Source of the DNA: Xanthostigma xanthostigma
Taxonomy: Eukaryota > Arthropoda > Insecta > Raphidioptera > Raphidiidae
Assembly: GCA_963575645.1 (NCBI GenBank)
Contig: OY754466.1
Location: forward strand, 7,976,001-8,040,000
Length of the DNA: 64,000 nucleotides
Direction: 5' to 3'
In this document: positions 20,855 through 30,389 of the stretch, piece after piece
Layout of the letters: each line of letters opens with the position of its first letter
How positions within the stretch are numbered: the stretch's first letter is position 1
The notes under the pieces: generated by a model
Databases searched by the model: none
Told to the model about the DNA's origin: nothing
Seen by the model: only the letters and a program-made list of their open reading frames with translations
Program-made: the position numbers and the translations under genes

Positions 20855-21419
20855 CATCTGATAGAAAAACGAAACCCTTGTAGGGATAACTCTCGTGTCT
20901 GTCTGTCCGTCTGTCACAGCTTTTCTCCGTAACATAGCCAAATCTAGCAAGGAAGCTAGCGGCAAAACCAGACTCGTGTGCAGTTACCTTTAGAATGTTT
21001 GTAAATGCTACGGGAAGCGTGTCGGATATTATTTCTCGTATTTATAAGTAAACTGTGTCGTTATCATTATAATTATATCGTTATTTAACAAAACAAACAC
21101 ACATCGAATCGCCTGTCTTCTGTTTGTGAATTTTTGTTTCAGCAATATTGCGCCCTATTCGTGATATCTTTTTTTATATATTTATAACAAGCAATTATTA
21201 CTTTGATTTGAATATTTCGTGTGCATAATCACAAATCACAAATTTAACTACAGCTAAGGGCCCATTTTATGTACTCTACTAAGTACAGGTTCGCTCGGGT
21301 TAAATGAAGAGAGGAAACGTTTCTATATTTGCCGCGACTGGTTTCAGGAATCACTTAACCGATTTGCAAAAATAATCAGTCAGTTGCAAGCTATACTTGC
21401 GCAGTGAGTGTTCCGTGTC
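20855..21419. other. Unassigned
   Basis: AT-rich sequence with no recognised feature. ATAGCCAAATCTAGCAAGG near 20935 resembles a piece near 47779, so a small dispersed repeat may be present. Confidence 0.35.
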
Positions 21420-21593
21420 GTAAAAAGTATAAATACTGATTTTTATCGACAAAAACTTTTGAACGGTAACTCCGATCATCATGAAATTTGGACACAACAT
21501 TCATCTCGGTAAACTAAGATGAATGTGCGTACTCATGTCTTTCCCTTCCACATTCGTTCTTTTGCACTCGGGTGAAACCTACGGGACCGCTAG
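21420..21593 (+). mobile_element. Helitron, 3' fragment of the main family
   Basis: It contains TTTTGAACGGTAACTCCGAT, TTTGGACACAACATTC and the end GGGACCGCTAG before T21594. The 5' two thirds, including any tRNA module, are absent. Confidence 0.88.
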
Positions 21594-21978
21594 TAATTTA
21601 TAAAAAAAAGGGGTTGATTTTTTTTTTTTATTAAAACTTCGATAATGGTGATTTTTTAATGTTGAAACCCGATTTCAACTGTAGTGCAATATTGATCTCT
21701 TTTAGAAGTCCACAGTAAGTGTGGGGGGCGTTGTTGTTAGGCTTTGGGGGTGCCGTTTGACGACGTGCGTGCGTAGATACGCGGGGGATCACTAACAACC
21801 ACCGGCCGCTTTCTCTGACGACGGTATTCGCGAATTCACATCTCGGGCATGTGTTTTATCATATTTTCAAATAATGTAACTCATAAATTCAAAAAAATAA
21901 AAATCGTAACTGCCTGAAATTGTAAATCGCATAATGGATCTGATAGAGACAGATATAGTTCAAACATGAAAAAAAGAC

Positions 21979-22275
21979 TCTGAAGCTAGATGCGAATGCG
22001 AACGCTTGTACAGTCTGTTGAAAAACTACAAACTCGCAACTCAACAAAACTAAAATAGCAATAACAACTTGACAATAGCGTACTCGACTGTACTTTAAAG
22101 CAGGAAAGCGACTAGTGACAAAGGCAACGAGTGATCACGGCCAATCACCGACGAGCGCACGTTCCGTGCAGATAGCTGGGAGGTGGTGGGAGTATCAACG
22201 GCTCTAAAATGTGCCTTTGCGACGCTGTTTGTGACTAATTTCCGAACCTTTAAGATTCGTGGCGCGTAATATACT
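21979..22275. mobile_element. TIR MITE, inverted copy of the 18731 family
   Basis: It is the reverse complement of 18797-19065 and beyond (GCAACTCAACAAAACTAAAA, GACGAGCGCACGTTCCGTGC, GATTCGTGGCGCG). The right end is present and the left terminal repeat is cut off. Overlapping open frames on the minus strand are not conserved in the other copy. Confidence 0.85.
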
Positions 22276-22639
22276 CTAAATCGATGAACTTGACATACGC
22301 CACTGTAATGGCATTGTAGCCATGTGCCCCCAGTTAACACACACGCACACACATACACGCACGTTGTTGTGGGGTCTGCACTATTTGTATAATACCTTCC
22401 TCCCACCCCAGTTCGTAATTCGCTGGGGCGACAGAGAATGGCCTGGCCTGTGTACAGCATGTGCACTGTGAGAATAATATTTCTAAACAATTTAACCCTT
22501 TGTCACATAGTCGCTGCATTATTGTATTGATCAGTGGGGCGTTATTCATTTAAATTCATCTATTTTGTAAAAAAAAATGCCGATAGCTTTTGCGTGTGTA
22601 TTTTAAAACCTCAATTTAGACCAGAGATTACCAACTGGC
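22276..22639. other. Unassigned, with a short CA-rich stretch
   Basis: A CACACGCACACACATACACG-type stretch near 22338 is the only notable feature. The minus-strand open frames here extend from the neighbouring MITE and are not conserved. Confidence 0.35.
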
Positions 22640-22934
22640 GGATCATCGCAGACCATATACTTTTATTCTATACTGAGCATAGGAATAAAATCGCAATTGA
22701 ACTATTGCAAACATATACTTCTGTCTTTTTTTACGCCGTAAGCACTGGCGTGTCCAGGAGGGTAAAACAAGCACGGGGGACCCGGCTTAAGAAATTTCTA
22801 ATTTGTCCCCTCCTGGGCTTAAAGCTGGGTACCCTGTTAGCGTCATAGAAAAAGACAAAATATGCAAATCAACCAATCTTATCATCGGAGAAATCAGGGA
22901 ATTACATCGAAGAAAGAGACGCAGATATATCTTC
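22640..22934 (+). repeat. Dispersed repeat D1, copy 1
   Basis: It shares TATACTGAGCATAGGAATAA, AAGCACGGGGGACCCGGCTT and GAAGAAAGAGACGCAGATAT with copies at 43000 and 46622, all in the same orientation. The short open frame ending KKFLICPLLGLKLG recurs but is broken differently in each copy. The class is unknown. Confidence 0.85.
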
Positions 22935-22971
22935 GAAAATTTTACATAAACGGCGAGACACTTTTTTTATA

Positions 22972-23518
22972 CAGTATGTAAACACGTAAGGTGCACATAG
23001 GGAAAAAATACTTGGATCAGAGTTAGCCATGACTGCATTAATTGTTATTTCGATTGAATTATCGAAGTAATCTTGAGGATTTCTATTTTATTTTGATTTA
23101 TTTTTATTTTACGTGGCTTTTTTAATAATAAAAAGCTCTTAAAGTCTTTATTTTAATTTTTTTGTACAAAAATAAAACAAAAAAACAACACCATCTGTTT
23201 GGAAACATTTCATTCAAAAATTGTCTGACTAGTATGACGTATGCGCGTTGGTAATTCAGTGACCCAATGTCTTTAGGTTCAACTCGAATAGGCGGAGATA
23301 TTTGATCTCGCACCATATATTTTAAGTATTTTTGGGAACTTTATGTCCCATTAATAAAAAAAAGTCCGATTATGTTGTAATCATTTGAATATTTTCTTCG
23401 GTAGTATACACATTCATTTTGCAAAATAATATTATCTGTCAAATTGTAAAACAAGATTTCAAGGTTCACTCTAATCCAGTCATTTTTTCCCAATGTTAAT
23501 TTCCCTATGTGCACCTTA
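22972..23518. mobile_element. TA-flanked TIR element, truncated on the right
   Basis: The left end CAGTATGTAAACACGTAAGG follows TA (22970-22971). The body matches 56959-57531 almost throughout. The right end stops at GTGCACCTTA, so the last 14 or so bases are lost, and a few bases of the left inner repeat are also missing. The minus-strand frame contains VRQFLNEMFPNRW, like the region before the last catalytic residue of mariner-type transposases. Confidence 0.85.
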
Positions 23519-23561
23519 ATTATTAAACGACCTATGTACCTACCTATGTCCCTAAATATTT

Positions 23562-23803
23562 TCTCGAAAACGGCCCTAACGATTTGGATGAAATTTACTG
23601 AAAAGGGATTTTGGGGGGCAAAAAATCGTTTTAGCTAGGTCTCATCTCTCGAAAAAATCGTTTTCTTACAAATTTTATCATTATAAAAATCAATTTTTTG
23701 ACGTATGAAAATACTTAAATATTGTAAGTAGGTTTTGGAATTTTATACAAACAATGAAACAATTGTTTTCAAAATATTATGTCAGTTAATCTTTAATTAC
23801 TAT
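23562..23803. repeat. Dispersed repeat D2, copy 1
   Basis: The sequence from AAAACGGCCCTAACGATTTG to AAACAATTGTTTTCAAAATA recurs inverted at 48706-48936. CTCGAAAACGGCC....GGATGAAATTTACTG resembles the boilerplate found in lepidopteran non-LTR or Helitron fragments, but the class is not clear. Confidence 0.8.
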
Positions 23804-23973
23804 CCAAGTGAGACTTAAAATAAATACGTATTTGAATATCAGTATTTTATTTAACTTTCCGAGCAAAGCTCGGTCACCCAGGTATAGAAATCGGTCAGGT
23901 TTTTATTAAATAGTAGAACCAAACTGTCACAGAGCGGCGCCACAATCGTTGAATGCCTTGACAAGTTTCTGCA

Positions 23974-23994
23974 CGACACTCGCACTGTGTGCGG
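23974..23994 (+). promoter_or_regulatory. PSEA-like element of U1 copy 1
   Basis: CGACACTCGCACTGTGTGCGG lies at -63 to -43. It differs from the U1 copy 2 element by one base and aligns with those of U5 and U6. Confidence 0.8.
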
Positions 23995-24036
23995 TACGTT
24001 TTGTAATGGGGTTTCGGACTTGGTCGACAGAAAAGC

Positions 24037-24199
24037 ATACTTACCTGGCGTAGGGGCTACCGTGATCATCAAGGCGGTTCCCCCGGGGTGAGGCCCTTCC
24101 ATTGCACTTCGGTCGGGCTGACTCCTGCGATTATCCCTAATGCGGATAACTCGGGCGCATTATTTTTGGTAGTCGGGACTGCGTACGCGCTGTCCTGGG
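24037..24199 (+). ncRNA. U1: U1 spliceosomal snRNA, copy 1
   Basis: Complete U1 of about 163 nt. U1 pairs with 5' splice sites at the start of spliceosome assembly. It begins ATACTTACCTGGCG, whose ACTTACCTG is the splice-site-pairing region. Stem-loop I follows, with the U1-70K loop reading GATCATCAAGG. Stem-loop II has the U1A site ATTGCAC, and CTGCGATTATCC starts stem-loop III. The Sm site is ATTTTTGG, and the 3' stem-loop is GGGACTGCGTACGCGCTGTCC. It is identical to copy 3 over the body except for one base in the last stem (T at 24196 giving a G-U pair). A PSEA-like motif lies at -63 and there is no TATA, as for Pol II snRNA genes. A minus-strand open frame over it is a shadow. The exact 3' end is approximate. 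Confidence 0.97.
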
Positions 24200-24220
24200 C
24201 AAATTAAATTTAAAAGCATT

Positions 24221-24389
24221 AGGTTCGTTCCAAGCAGCCGTGAACGGTAATATAACCGTACACAGTCTTGTCACTGCGCAAGACTAATTTGCGCATTAGC
24301 TCAAAAATCGATACTGCGCAAGACAGTCTTGCGCAGTAACAAGACTGTGTACGGTTTTATTATCGTTCTCGGCTGCTTGGAACGAACTT
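24221..24389. mobile_element. Foldback MITE directly downstream of U1 copy 1
   Basis: AGGTTCGTTCCAAGCAGCCG on the left pairs with CGGCTGCTTGGAACGAACTT on the right. Inner arms (ACACAGTCTTGT / ACAAGACTGTGT, CTGCGCAAGAC / GTCTTGCGCAG) extend the hairpin. It starts about 22 bp after the U1 3' end, possibly within the 3' box region. Confidence 0.8.
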
Positions 24390-24756
24390 ATTACGTAAAT
24401 TTGGAAAAAGCGCTCAATTCTCATTCTTCCGCTTCAGGTTCTCTAAAAAGGGAAAAACTAGAATAAAATAACAAAACTTACATACGTAGCGAACTGAAAT
24501 TCCAATTCATATTAATTTTTGGTTATTATCGATCTTCATTGCATGGAACTAACAAATTCATTTCTTGATTGGCTGCGAACTAGTTCGCTAAGTTCATTCA
24601 TAAAAGAGCACTATTTCGAACTAGTTAGCTCGCGAACTACACAACTCAAGTCGGAACTGAGTACGCGCTGTTCAGGATAAATTTGATTAGAACCTGTTAT
24701 TTTATCGCAAATTTTGTTCAGCAATATTTAACTAATACATATATATAAAATTTGGG
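24390..24756. other. Unassigned
   Basis: AT-rich sequence. GAACTAGTTCGC-type short palindromes occur near 24578 and 24618, but no bounded element or gene is seen. Confidence 0.35.
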
Positions 24757-24770
24757 TATTGATCAGATTA

Positions 24771-25002
24771 ATAAAAAATAGAGAATAGTTACTTCTTACC
24801 ACAACAAGTTTATTAGTGGATGTACATTTCGAGAGCTATGCTCTCATCTTCAGCAATACACTAAAACTAAAAGTTTAGTGTATTGCTGAAGATGAGAGCA
24901 TAGCTCTCGAAATGTACATCCACTAATAAACTTGTTGTGGTAAGAAGTAACTATTCTCTATTTTTTATTAGATTCTAACCACAGTGCTCTTAATATTTTT
25001 GT
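24771..25002. mobile_element. Palindromic retroelement-like insertion with hammerhead-like motif
   Basis: The 232-bp insert lies between exact copies of TATTGATCAGATTA (24757-24770 and 25003-25016). Two near-perfect arms of about 98 bp meet near 24870. Each arm reads, from the centre outward, GTGTATTGCTGAAGATGAG, AGCATAGCTCTCGAAATG, TACATCCACTAATAAACTTG and GGTAAGAAGTAACTATTCTC. The right arm continues through GATTCTAACCACAGTGCTC. CTGAAGA...GAGAGC-ATA-GCTCTC-GAAA resembles a hammerhead core. The class is inferred as Penelope-like. Confidence 0.75.
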
Positions 25003-25255
25003 TATTGATCAGATTATTGGTGAATTTATGGTACCTACTTTTTAATGCTAAAAATACTTTTAGCGCTTCTTATCATGAAAAAATACGCTAAATTTAAATG
25101 TGGGTTTCTACCTTCTGGTATGACTTCGAAAGAAACTGGTATATTTAGCATTGTAATTTACGAATGTATTTGGGATACTTGACAAATGGCTCATTATGTT
25201 CTCGCAGTTACGATCTTTCCCGATGTTAAACGAAAAGTATTTATGTAGATATAAG

Positions 25256-25276
25256 TAACTCTCGCAGTTACAGCGG
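25256..25276 (+). promoter_or_regulatory. PSEA-like element of U5 copy 1
   Basis: TAACTCTCGCAGTTACAGCGG lies at -62 to -42 from U5. A partial duplicate, TTCTCGCAGTTACGATC, occurs 60 bp upstream near 25199. Confidence 0.8.
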
Positions 25277-25317
25277 TGCGCTTTTAAGTCGACCTGCTGC
25301 CTTTCCTACTTCTCTCC

Positions 25318-25441
25318 AACTCTGGTCTCCCTTCAGTATCGTATAAATCTTTCGCCTTTTACTAAAGATTTCCGTGGAGGGGGACAACTCAAATGAGTAT
25401 CTAACCAATTTTTTGGTGGCCCGGCTGCTTGGCTGGGCCAA
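25318..25441 (+). ncRNA. U5: U5 spliceosomal snRNA, copy 1
   Basis: Complete U5 of about 124 nt. U5 holds the two exons in line during splicing through its loop I. The gene starts AACTCTGGTCTCCC, carries stem I around CGTATAAATCT and AAAGATTTCCG, and has the invariant loop CGCCTTTTACTAAAG. GTGGAGGGGGACAACTCAAA closes the lower stem. The Sm site is AATTTTTTGG, and a 3' hairpin GGCCCGGC/GCTGGGCC pairs over eight positions. The PSEA-like element sits at -62 with no TATA. The second U5 copy at 27800 shares the promoter and stem I but has a different 3' hairpin. The 5' end is placed by comparison with other U5 RNAs and could be off by one or two bases. Confidence 0.95.
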
Positions 25442-25813
25442 AGTTACAAATTCAAAAATACAATCTGGCTGGTTTTTTCATAAGTTAAATGAGAGTCCAG
25501 TAAAAGCGAACGGTGTGTGATGACGTCTTAATTTGGCTTTTCGTTCCATTACGACCTCATGAGTAGACTTAGAGTAGGTACGAAGACATTCTTTGAATCT
25601 AGGGTATTATAAAATGATTCAAATAGTAAGTGACTTATTCTAATGTATGGCAAACGGCACTTACCGTCTCCTTTGTTAAACTTGTATCCATCTGCCCGAT
25701 GACATACTATGGATTTGCCGAGGAAATTAGTTGCAAAACCACCTACGATTACATGTGCTACTCTTGTATGCTGCAGCTGAAGATTGACTTATTTTTAAAT
25801 CAACTAGCTAGGA
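25442..25813. other. Unassigned 3' flank of U5
   Basis: The plus-strand open frame at 25630-25893 runs into the hAT element and resembles no family I know. No other feature is seen. Confidence 0.35.
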
Positions 25814-26089
25814 CAGGGGTCGGCATGCGGGTCTTTCGATGTAAAGTTGCGGCTCTCCAGTTCCATACGCAAAAATTAATTACTTTATTATAAAAACCCT
25901 TCAAAGTCGTGCAATCGATCTATTGAGTACCATGTCTATCTTTCAGCCACTTCCATTCGCGTCTCACCCGCACCGCCCCCGTCGAGAAATATATAATATT
26001 GAAACGAAAAGTAGTGGCTCTTTAAAAACTGGAAAATTTTGTAAATTGTAACTTTTGGATCTTCCGTCTCAAAAGGTTGCCGACCCCTG
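25814..26089. mobile_element. hAT MITE (276 bp), CAGGGGTCGGCA ends
   Basis: CAGGGGTCGGCA and TGCCGACCCCTG are the ends (the right end is preceded by AAAGGT). AGCTAGGA flanks both sides (25806-25813 and 26090-26097), a perfect 8-bp duplication. Such ends are typical of a widespread hAT group that includes SPIN-like elements. Confidence 0.93.
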
Positions 26090-26206
26090 AGCTAGGATAG
26101 TCTCGTTCTTCATTTCGTATTTGGTTTGACTAGAATCATATGACCAAGTACTTCCTCGTAAACTAGCGGTTTGTTGAAGTGTTTCGTCCGGTAGATAGTA
26201 GATGTT

Positions 26207-26866
26207 TTGACGTGATAACGTCTTATAAATTGATGAATCACCAATATTATAAATTGATAAAACACCGGCTGCATGTACGAAAAAGTGTAACGCGTAACGT
26301 TCCGCCTGACCCTGTGCGTGCTTTTTGCTAATTTCTCGCTCAATTTAAATCAGATCGGTTTGAAACCAGTCTTAAACGAAAGAAGAGAACATTTTACATA
26401 GATTTCGTATAACAGAATTTGCCTAAACAGTTTTTTTTTATACAAATTTATATAGAAAAATATTTTATACAAATTTATATAGAAAAATAGCTGTATAAAT
26501 GCAATGTTGTCTAATGCATGGCGCGACGCGGTCGGTTGTCTTTGTTTGCCGTACATGGAAATTAGAAGCAAACGTATGTCTTGTCTTAACATGAAAGCGG
26601 CTGCATTTCTAATGTTTAATTCAATTTTTTGACATTAGTATATTGTGAAATGCAACGCCTTCTAAGTTAAGTATTGGAATAACTAATTATTATTAGAACA
26701 TAATACTTTGTAAGTTTCAAACGTCACTTTTGACATTTCTTATCATTCCGACACCAAGGATAAGCGGATTGAAACCAAATTTTGGGAGGTTTAGGTTATG
26801 TATTACGGAATACGTTATCACGTAAAACTATCGTCCGTAAACCGACTTTACAGACAACCAATTTTT
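26207..26866 (+). mobile_element. Element A, copy 1 (long form)
   Basis: The left end is TTGACGTGATAACGTCTTAT. The right end is GAATACGTTATCACGTAAAA followed by CGTCCGTAAACCGACTTTAC and GACAACCAATTTTT. Between them lie about 450 bp not shared with other copies. GACGTGATAACGT and ACGTTATCACGT are inverted near the two ends. The other copies are at 27052, 29230, 48335, 48938 and 54271. No superfamily can be assigned. Confidence 0.75.
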
Positions 26867-27051
26867 AGGTCGATTTTGTATAACTGTCTCTGAAATCTGA
26901 GTACAGTGTGAGAATTCTTAAATGTATGCAGCGTGAGTTTTACGTTCGATCAATTCTTAATTGTTCACTATAATTATATTTATTGTAGCAAATTGAAAAC
27001 AAAGGCCACATAATATTCCAAGGTTATATGGACAGTATTTTAAATTAAAGT

Positions 27052-27476
27052 AAAAATTGGTTGTCTGTAAAGTCGGTTTACGGACGATAGTTTTACGTGA
27101 TAACGTATTCCGCTCGAATATCATATTTAATAATACATAACCTAAATTTTAGTAGCTGTCAAACTATATTTTTACCGACTAATAATTTGATCAACCAAAG
27201 CAAAATACATATTTTTAAGCAATTATTATAAAAGACATTTAAAAGAATGTATATATATTATATATTTGTTAACAAACCGTATAATTTATCTGGCCATCTG
27301 TCAGATGTAGCTTTCGCTGGAACAGCCGAAAAAAATGTTGAACGCACACTACTCTCTGACGTCACGCGAGAAGAGAGAGACTATCGCTTATATCGCGCTC
27401 TCGCTTGCGGAACGTTACTCTTTTTCGTGCGTGCAGCCGGTGTTTCATCAATTTATAAGACGTTATCACGTCAAAA
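27052..27476 (-). mobile_element. Element A, copy 2 (425 bp), inverted
   Basis: It is the reverse complement of the copy at 29230 nearly end to end (AAAATTGGTTGTCTGTAAAG on the left, GACGTTATCACGTCAA on the right). It faces copy 1, so CCGACTTTACAGACAACCA occurs inverted about 190 bp apart. The open frame at 27247-27516 lies inside and is not conserved. Confidence 0.85.
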
Positions 27477-27499
27477 ACTAATCTGTGCATTTTCGCAGT

Positions 27500-27602
27500 C
27501 TAAAGCTGTGTCCTGATTATGCCGATCGGCAACGAATTTGCCGACAGTCACGTCCACACTAGTGCAGCTTTGCTGATCGGCATAGTCAGGACACAGCTTT
27601 AG
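27500..27602. mobile_element. Foldback MITE (103 bp)
   Basis: CTAAAGCTGTGTCCTGATTA at the left and its near-complement at the right form arms of about 32 bp (inner part ATGCCGATCGGCAA / TTGCTGATCGGCAT). It lies 236 bp upstream of the second U5 PSEA. Confidence 0.85.
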
Positions 27603-27737
27603 AAGTCGATTCTGAAAACTTGGGGTGCTTGATAATTGAACAGGTAATTATTACCTGTTCTGAGTTGGTAATAGATGACCCTCGATTTTGTCGTTTTACG
27701 ATGTGTCTCGACGTTAAACGAATTGTTTATATATAAG

Positions 27738-27758
27738 TAACTCTCGCATTTAGAGTGG
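27738..27758 (+). promoter_or_regulatory. PSEA-like element of U5 copy 2
   Basis: TAACTCTCGCATTTAGAGTGG lies at -62 to -42, the same offset as in copy 1. The surrounding bases (ATATAAGTAACTCTCGCA, GAGTCGACCTG) are also shared with copy 1. Confidence 0.8.
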
Positions 27759-27799
27759 GATGCTTTTGAGTCGACCTGTCTGGTAATTTTGTATGTAGT

Positions 27800-27922
27800 A
27801 ACTCTGGTTTCCCTTCAAATCGTATAAATCTTTCGCCTTTTACTAAAGATTTCCGTGGAGGGGGACAACTCAAATGAGTGTCTAACCAATTTTTAAATGG
27901 CTTGACTACATAAGTCAGGCCG
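27800..27922 (+). ncRNA. U5: U5 spliceosomal snRNA, copy 2 (variant)
   Basis: The gene starts AACTCTGGTTTCCC and keeps CGTATAAATCTTTCGCC and TTTTACTAAAGATTTCCG, the full stem I and invariant loop I, then GTGGAGGGGGACAACTCAAA. The single-stranded region reads CCAATTTTTAAATGG, so the Sm site is AATTTTTA instead of AATTTTTTGG in copy 1. The 3' hairpin is GGCTTGAC/GTCAGGCC: almost every base differs from copy 1, yet all eight pairs form if one G-U is allowed. Conserved function with compensatory change points to a real variant gene and not a pseudogene, although the altered Sm site leaves some doubt. The open frame on the minus strand is a shadow. Confidence 0.9.
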
Positions 27923-29229
27923 ACAATATTAATCAAAACATGTCGGTAGAGAGAATTTTTGCGTACTTTCTGTTAAAGTTACACGGAATTGTTAGTGATA
28001 TAAAAGCCTGTTTTATTTACCTAATTATTGTTGAAATAAAAAAATAGCGAAAAAAAAACGTTACCATAGGTAATATTTAAACGTTCGCTCGTGTTCTCGT
28101 ACCTTGTTATGAAATAGATTCCATAATTGAGATTGTAGAGTTATTTTTCGGTTCATTTGCAATCGAACAAAAAAAATCGAATTGAGAAATCAGTTTTGAA
28201 TAACTAAGTTTTGTAGTCATGTGTTTTACTGTTTTGTTTCGCGATACGCATTTGCTTTACATATTCATGAAAACGAGAACCGATCGCAGTTGACTGTGGA
28301 ATGAATAAACAAGTGCACACGCACAATAAACAAGTGCCTGTCTCCGCACAGCGCTCTCTCTGTCTGCCATTCATTTGTTCGGTCGGAAGGGATAGAGAAA
28401 AGTCGTTCGAATTGAAAAGTGAACGAATTGTTGCGTGTTACGTCGATTCTCTCATCAATAATTGAATAATTAAATTTTGTTAGTGATTCTGTTTGTATTT
28501 AATTAACATTATACAGTTCATTTGTTATCTCGAGTATTTAATATTGAACAATTTATTCGTATTTTGTTTTATACGTTTGATTGCAGTGTTTGTATTTTTA
28601 TATCGATTGATTGATTTGTTTTTATTTTAAATTGATAATATTTTTATTTTTCTGTAAGTAATTAATTTTACAAACTAAGTGCGGATGGCATTTTTTTATA
28701 ATGGCAAATTAATTGTGATCTTTCTCGAGTGGTATTTTCTGTTGTGTAATTTAAAAAGTACTCTTTAATTACATAGGTATTTCTTATGGTATGTCGAAAT
28801 TGAATATACTATTTTGTTAACTTTTTATTCATTCCGGTTTTGCGTTGACCATATTCCATTAATGCTTTAACAGTCTTCAAAAAAAAGTTCCGTATTTGGC
28901 TTTCAAAATATGTAAATGATAAATAACTATTTAAATAACTTGCCGATAACCATGGAAGGTAATACAATAAACAATCCACAAACGGACTTACTTTAAAAGA
29001 AAACCAAGATCCTAGACGCGCCAGACGTACGTTATTTCAGTACTGTTAAGATTTTATCAGTAAATGTACAATATTTAGTTATAAAAACGTGTGCCAATTT
29101 TCTAGCTAGAAAGCGGGTGCCTTTTAGAGATAACAGGTTCTAAAGGTACATGAAACACGTGCTTACCTACGTACGCAATGGTATTATGCATGCATATGAG
29201 TGCGAGTGAGGACATTAGATCATTTTTTT
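27923..29229. other. Unassigned; possible promoter or 5' exon region
   Basis: At about 28290-28450 there is a mixed-composition patch (CACAGCGCTCTCTCTGTCTG and GTTCGGTCGGAAGGGATAG) after long AT-rich sequence, and CTGTAAGTAA at 28652 is a good splice-donor match. This is the look of a 5' untranslated exon, but no coding sequence is attached. The rest shows nothing. Confidence 0.25.
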
Positions 29230-29657
29230 TTTGACGTGATAACGTCTTAAAAATTGATGAAACACCGGCTGCACGCACGAAAAAGAGTAACGTTCCGCAA
29301 GCGAGAGCGCGATATAAGCGATAGTCTCTCTCTTCTCGCGTGACGTCAGAGAGTAGTGTGCGTTCAACATTTTTTTCGGCTTTTCCAGCGAAAGCTACAT
29401 CTGACAGATGGCCAGATAAATTATACGGTTTGTTAACAAATATATTATAAGATATATATACATTCTTTTAAATGTTTGTTATAATTGCTTAAAAATATGT
29501 ATTTTGCTTTGGTTGATCAAATTATTAGTCGGTAAAAATATAGTTTGACAGCTACTAAAATTTAGGTTATGTATTATTAAATATGATATTCGAGCGGAAT
29601 ACGTTATCACGTAAAACTATCGTCCGTAAACCGACTTTACAGACAACCAATTTTTTT
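29230..29657 (+). mobile_element. Element A, copy 3 (428 bp)
   Basis: It runs from TTGACGTGATAACGTCTTAA to GACAACCAATTTTT and matches copy 2 in inverted orientation along its length. This probably represents the fullest form in the window. It encodes nothing. Confidence 0.85.
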
Positions 29658-29815
29658 ATCTGCGTAACATTAACCTCAAAACATTTGTTGTAATGAAAAA
29701 AATGTCTTTTTTGACAGCTTCATGAAATGAAACAACCTACATTTCATGGATATTATACAGTAGTGTTCCCGAGCCGGAATAATTGAGCCCATCCACCCCT
29801 GTCTATAATCTATAC

Positions 29816-30086
29816 CAGGCCTGGTAAATGGCGGCCCGTGGGCCGGATCCGGCCCGCGTTAGAATTCTCTCCGGCCCGCGATGCTTTTTATAAATTATTA
29901 TTAAAGGCAAAAATATTATTGTTTGCCAATATAAATTGGCGCATAAAAAGAATTTTAAACAAATAGTAAATAGTGTTTAAAAACTTGAAATTGTTGTTTC
30001 AAAAAAACTATACTTAAATTGTTTGGCCCGCGGTCCTATTTTTAACCGCATAGTGGCCCGACAATCAAAATATTTGCCCACCCCTG
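29816..30086. mobile_element. hAT MITE (271 bp) inserted into a Helitron end
   Basis: The ends are CAGGCCTGGTAAA and TTTGCCCACCCCTG, with GGCCCG-rich subterminal blocks. ATCTATAC flanks both sides (29808-29815 and 30087-30094), a perfect 8-bp duplication. The duplicated octamer is the first bases of the Helitron at 30088, so the hAT hit that Helitron's very 5' end. Confidence 0.93.
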
Positions 30087-30087
30087 A

Positions 30088-30324
30088 TCTATACTAATAT
30101 TATAAAGAGGTAAAGTTTGGATGTAGGAGGTAGTCTCCGAAACTACTCAGCCAATTTCAAAATTTTTTTCACCAATATTTAGAATGGACCTTCAGGATGG
30201 TCGTAGGCTGTATATTATCGCGTTGAAATAAAAACGCTTTTCGCGGAGACCAATTTCGCAACTTAAGTCGACGAAAAAACGGTGACAATCTACAAATTCG
30301 GGCGAATCCGGACCGGATCGCTAT
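30088..30324 (+). mobile_element. Short Helitron, third family
   Basis: It begins TCTATACTAATATTATAAAG, contains TAGTCTCCGAAACTACTC and AATATTTAGAATGGACCTTC, and ends GATCGCTAT where CTAG is expected, so the 3' terminus is mutated. It matches 8258-8488 inverted. Confidence 0.8.
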
Positions 30325-30389
30325 CTACAATAAAATAAAAATAGAGAAAAAAGACGGAGATATTCTACTCTTGACGTTTTCGTCACAAG

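Noticed and set aside
23851..24102. Minus-strand frame beginning MEGPHPGGTALMITVAPTPG, also at 40809-41006
   Set aside because: It is antisense to U1 snRNA. The shared peptide reflects conservation of the RNA gene, not a protein.
27247..27516. 89-codon open frame with a long N-terminal stretch
   Set aside because: It lies within element A and into the next region; the copies at 29230 and 48335 do not preserve it.
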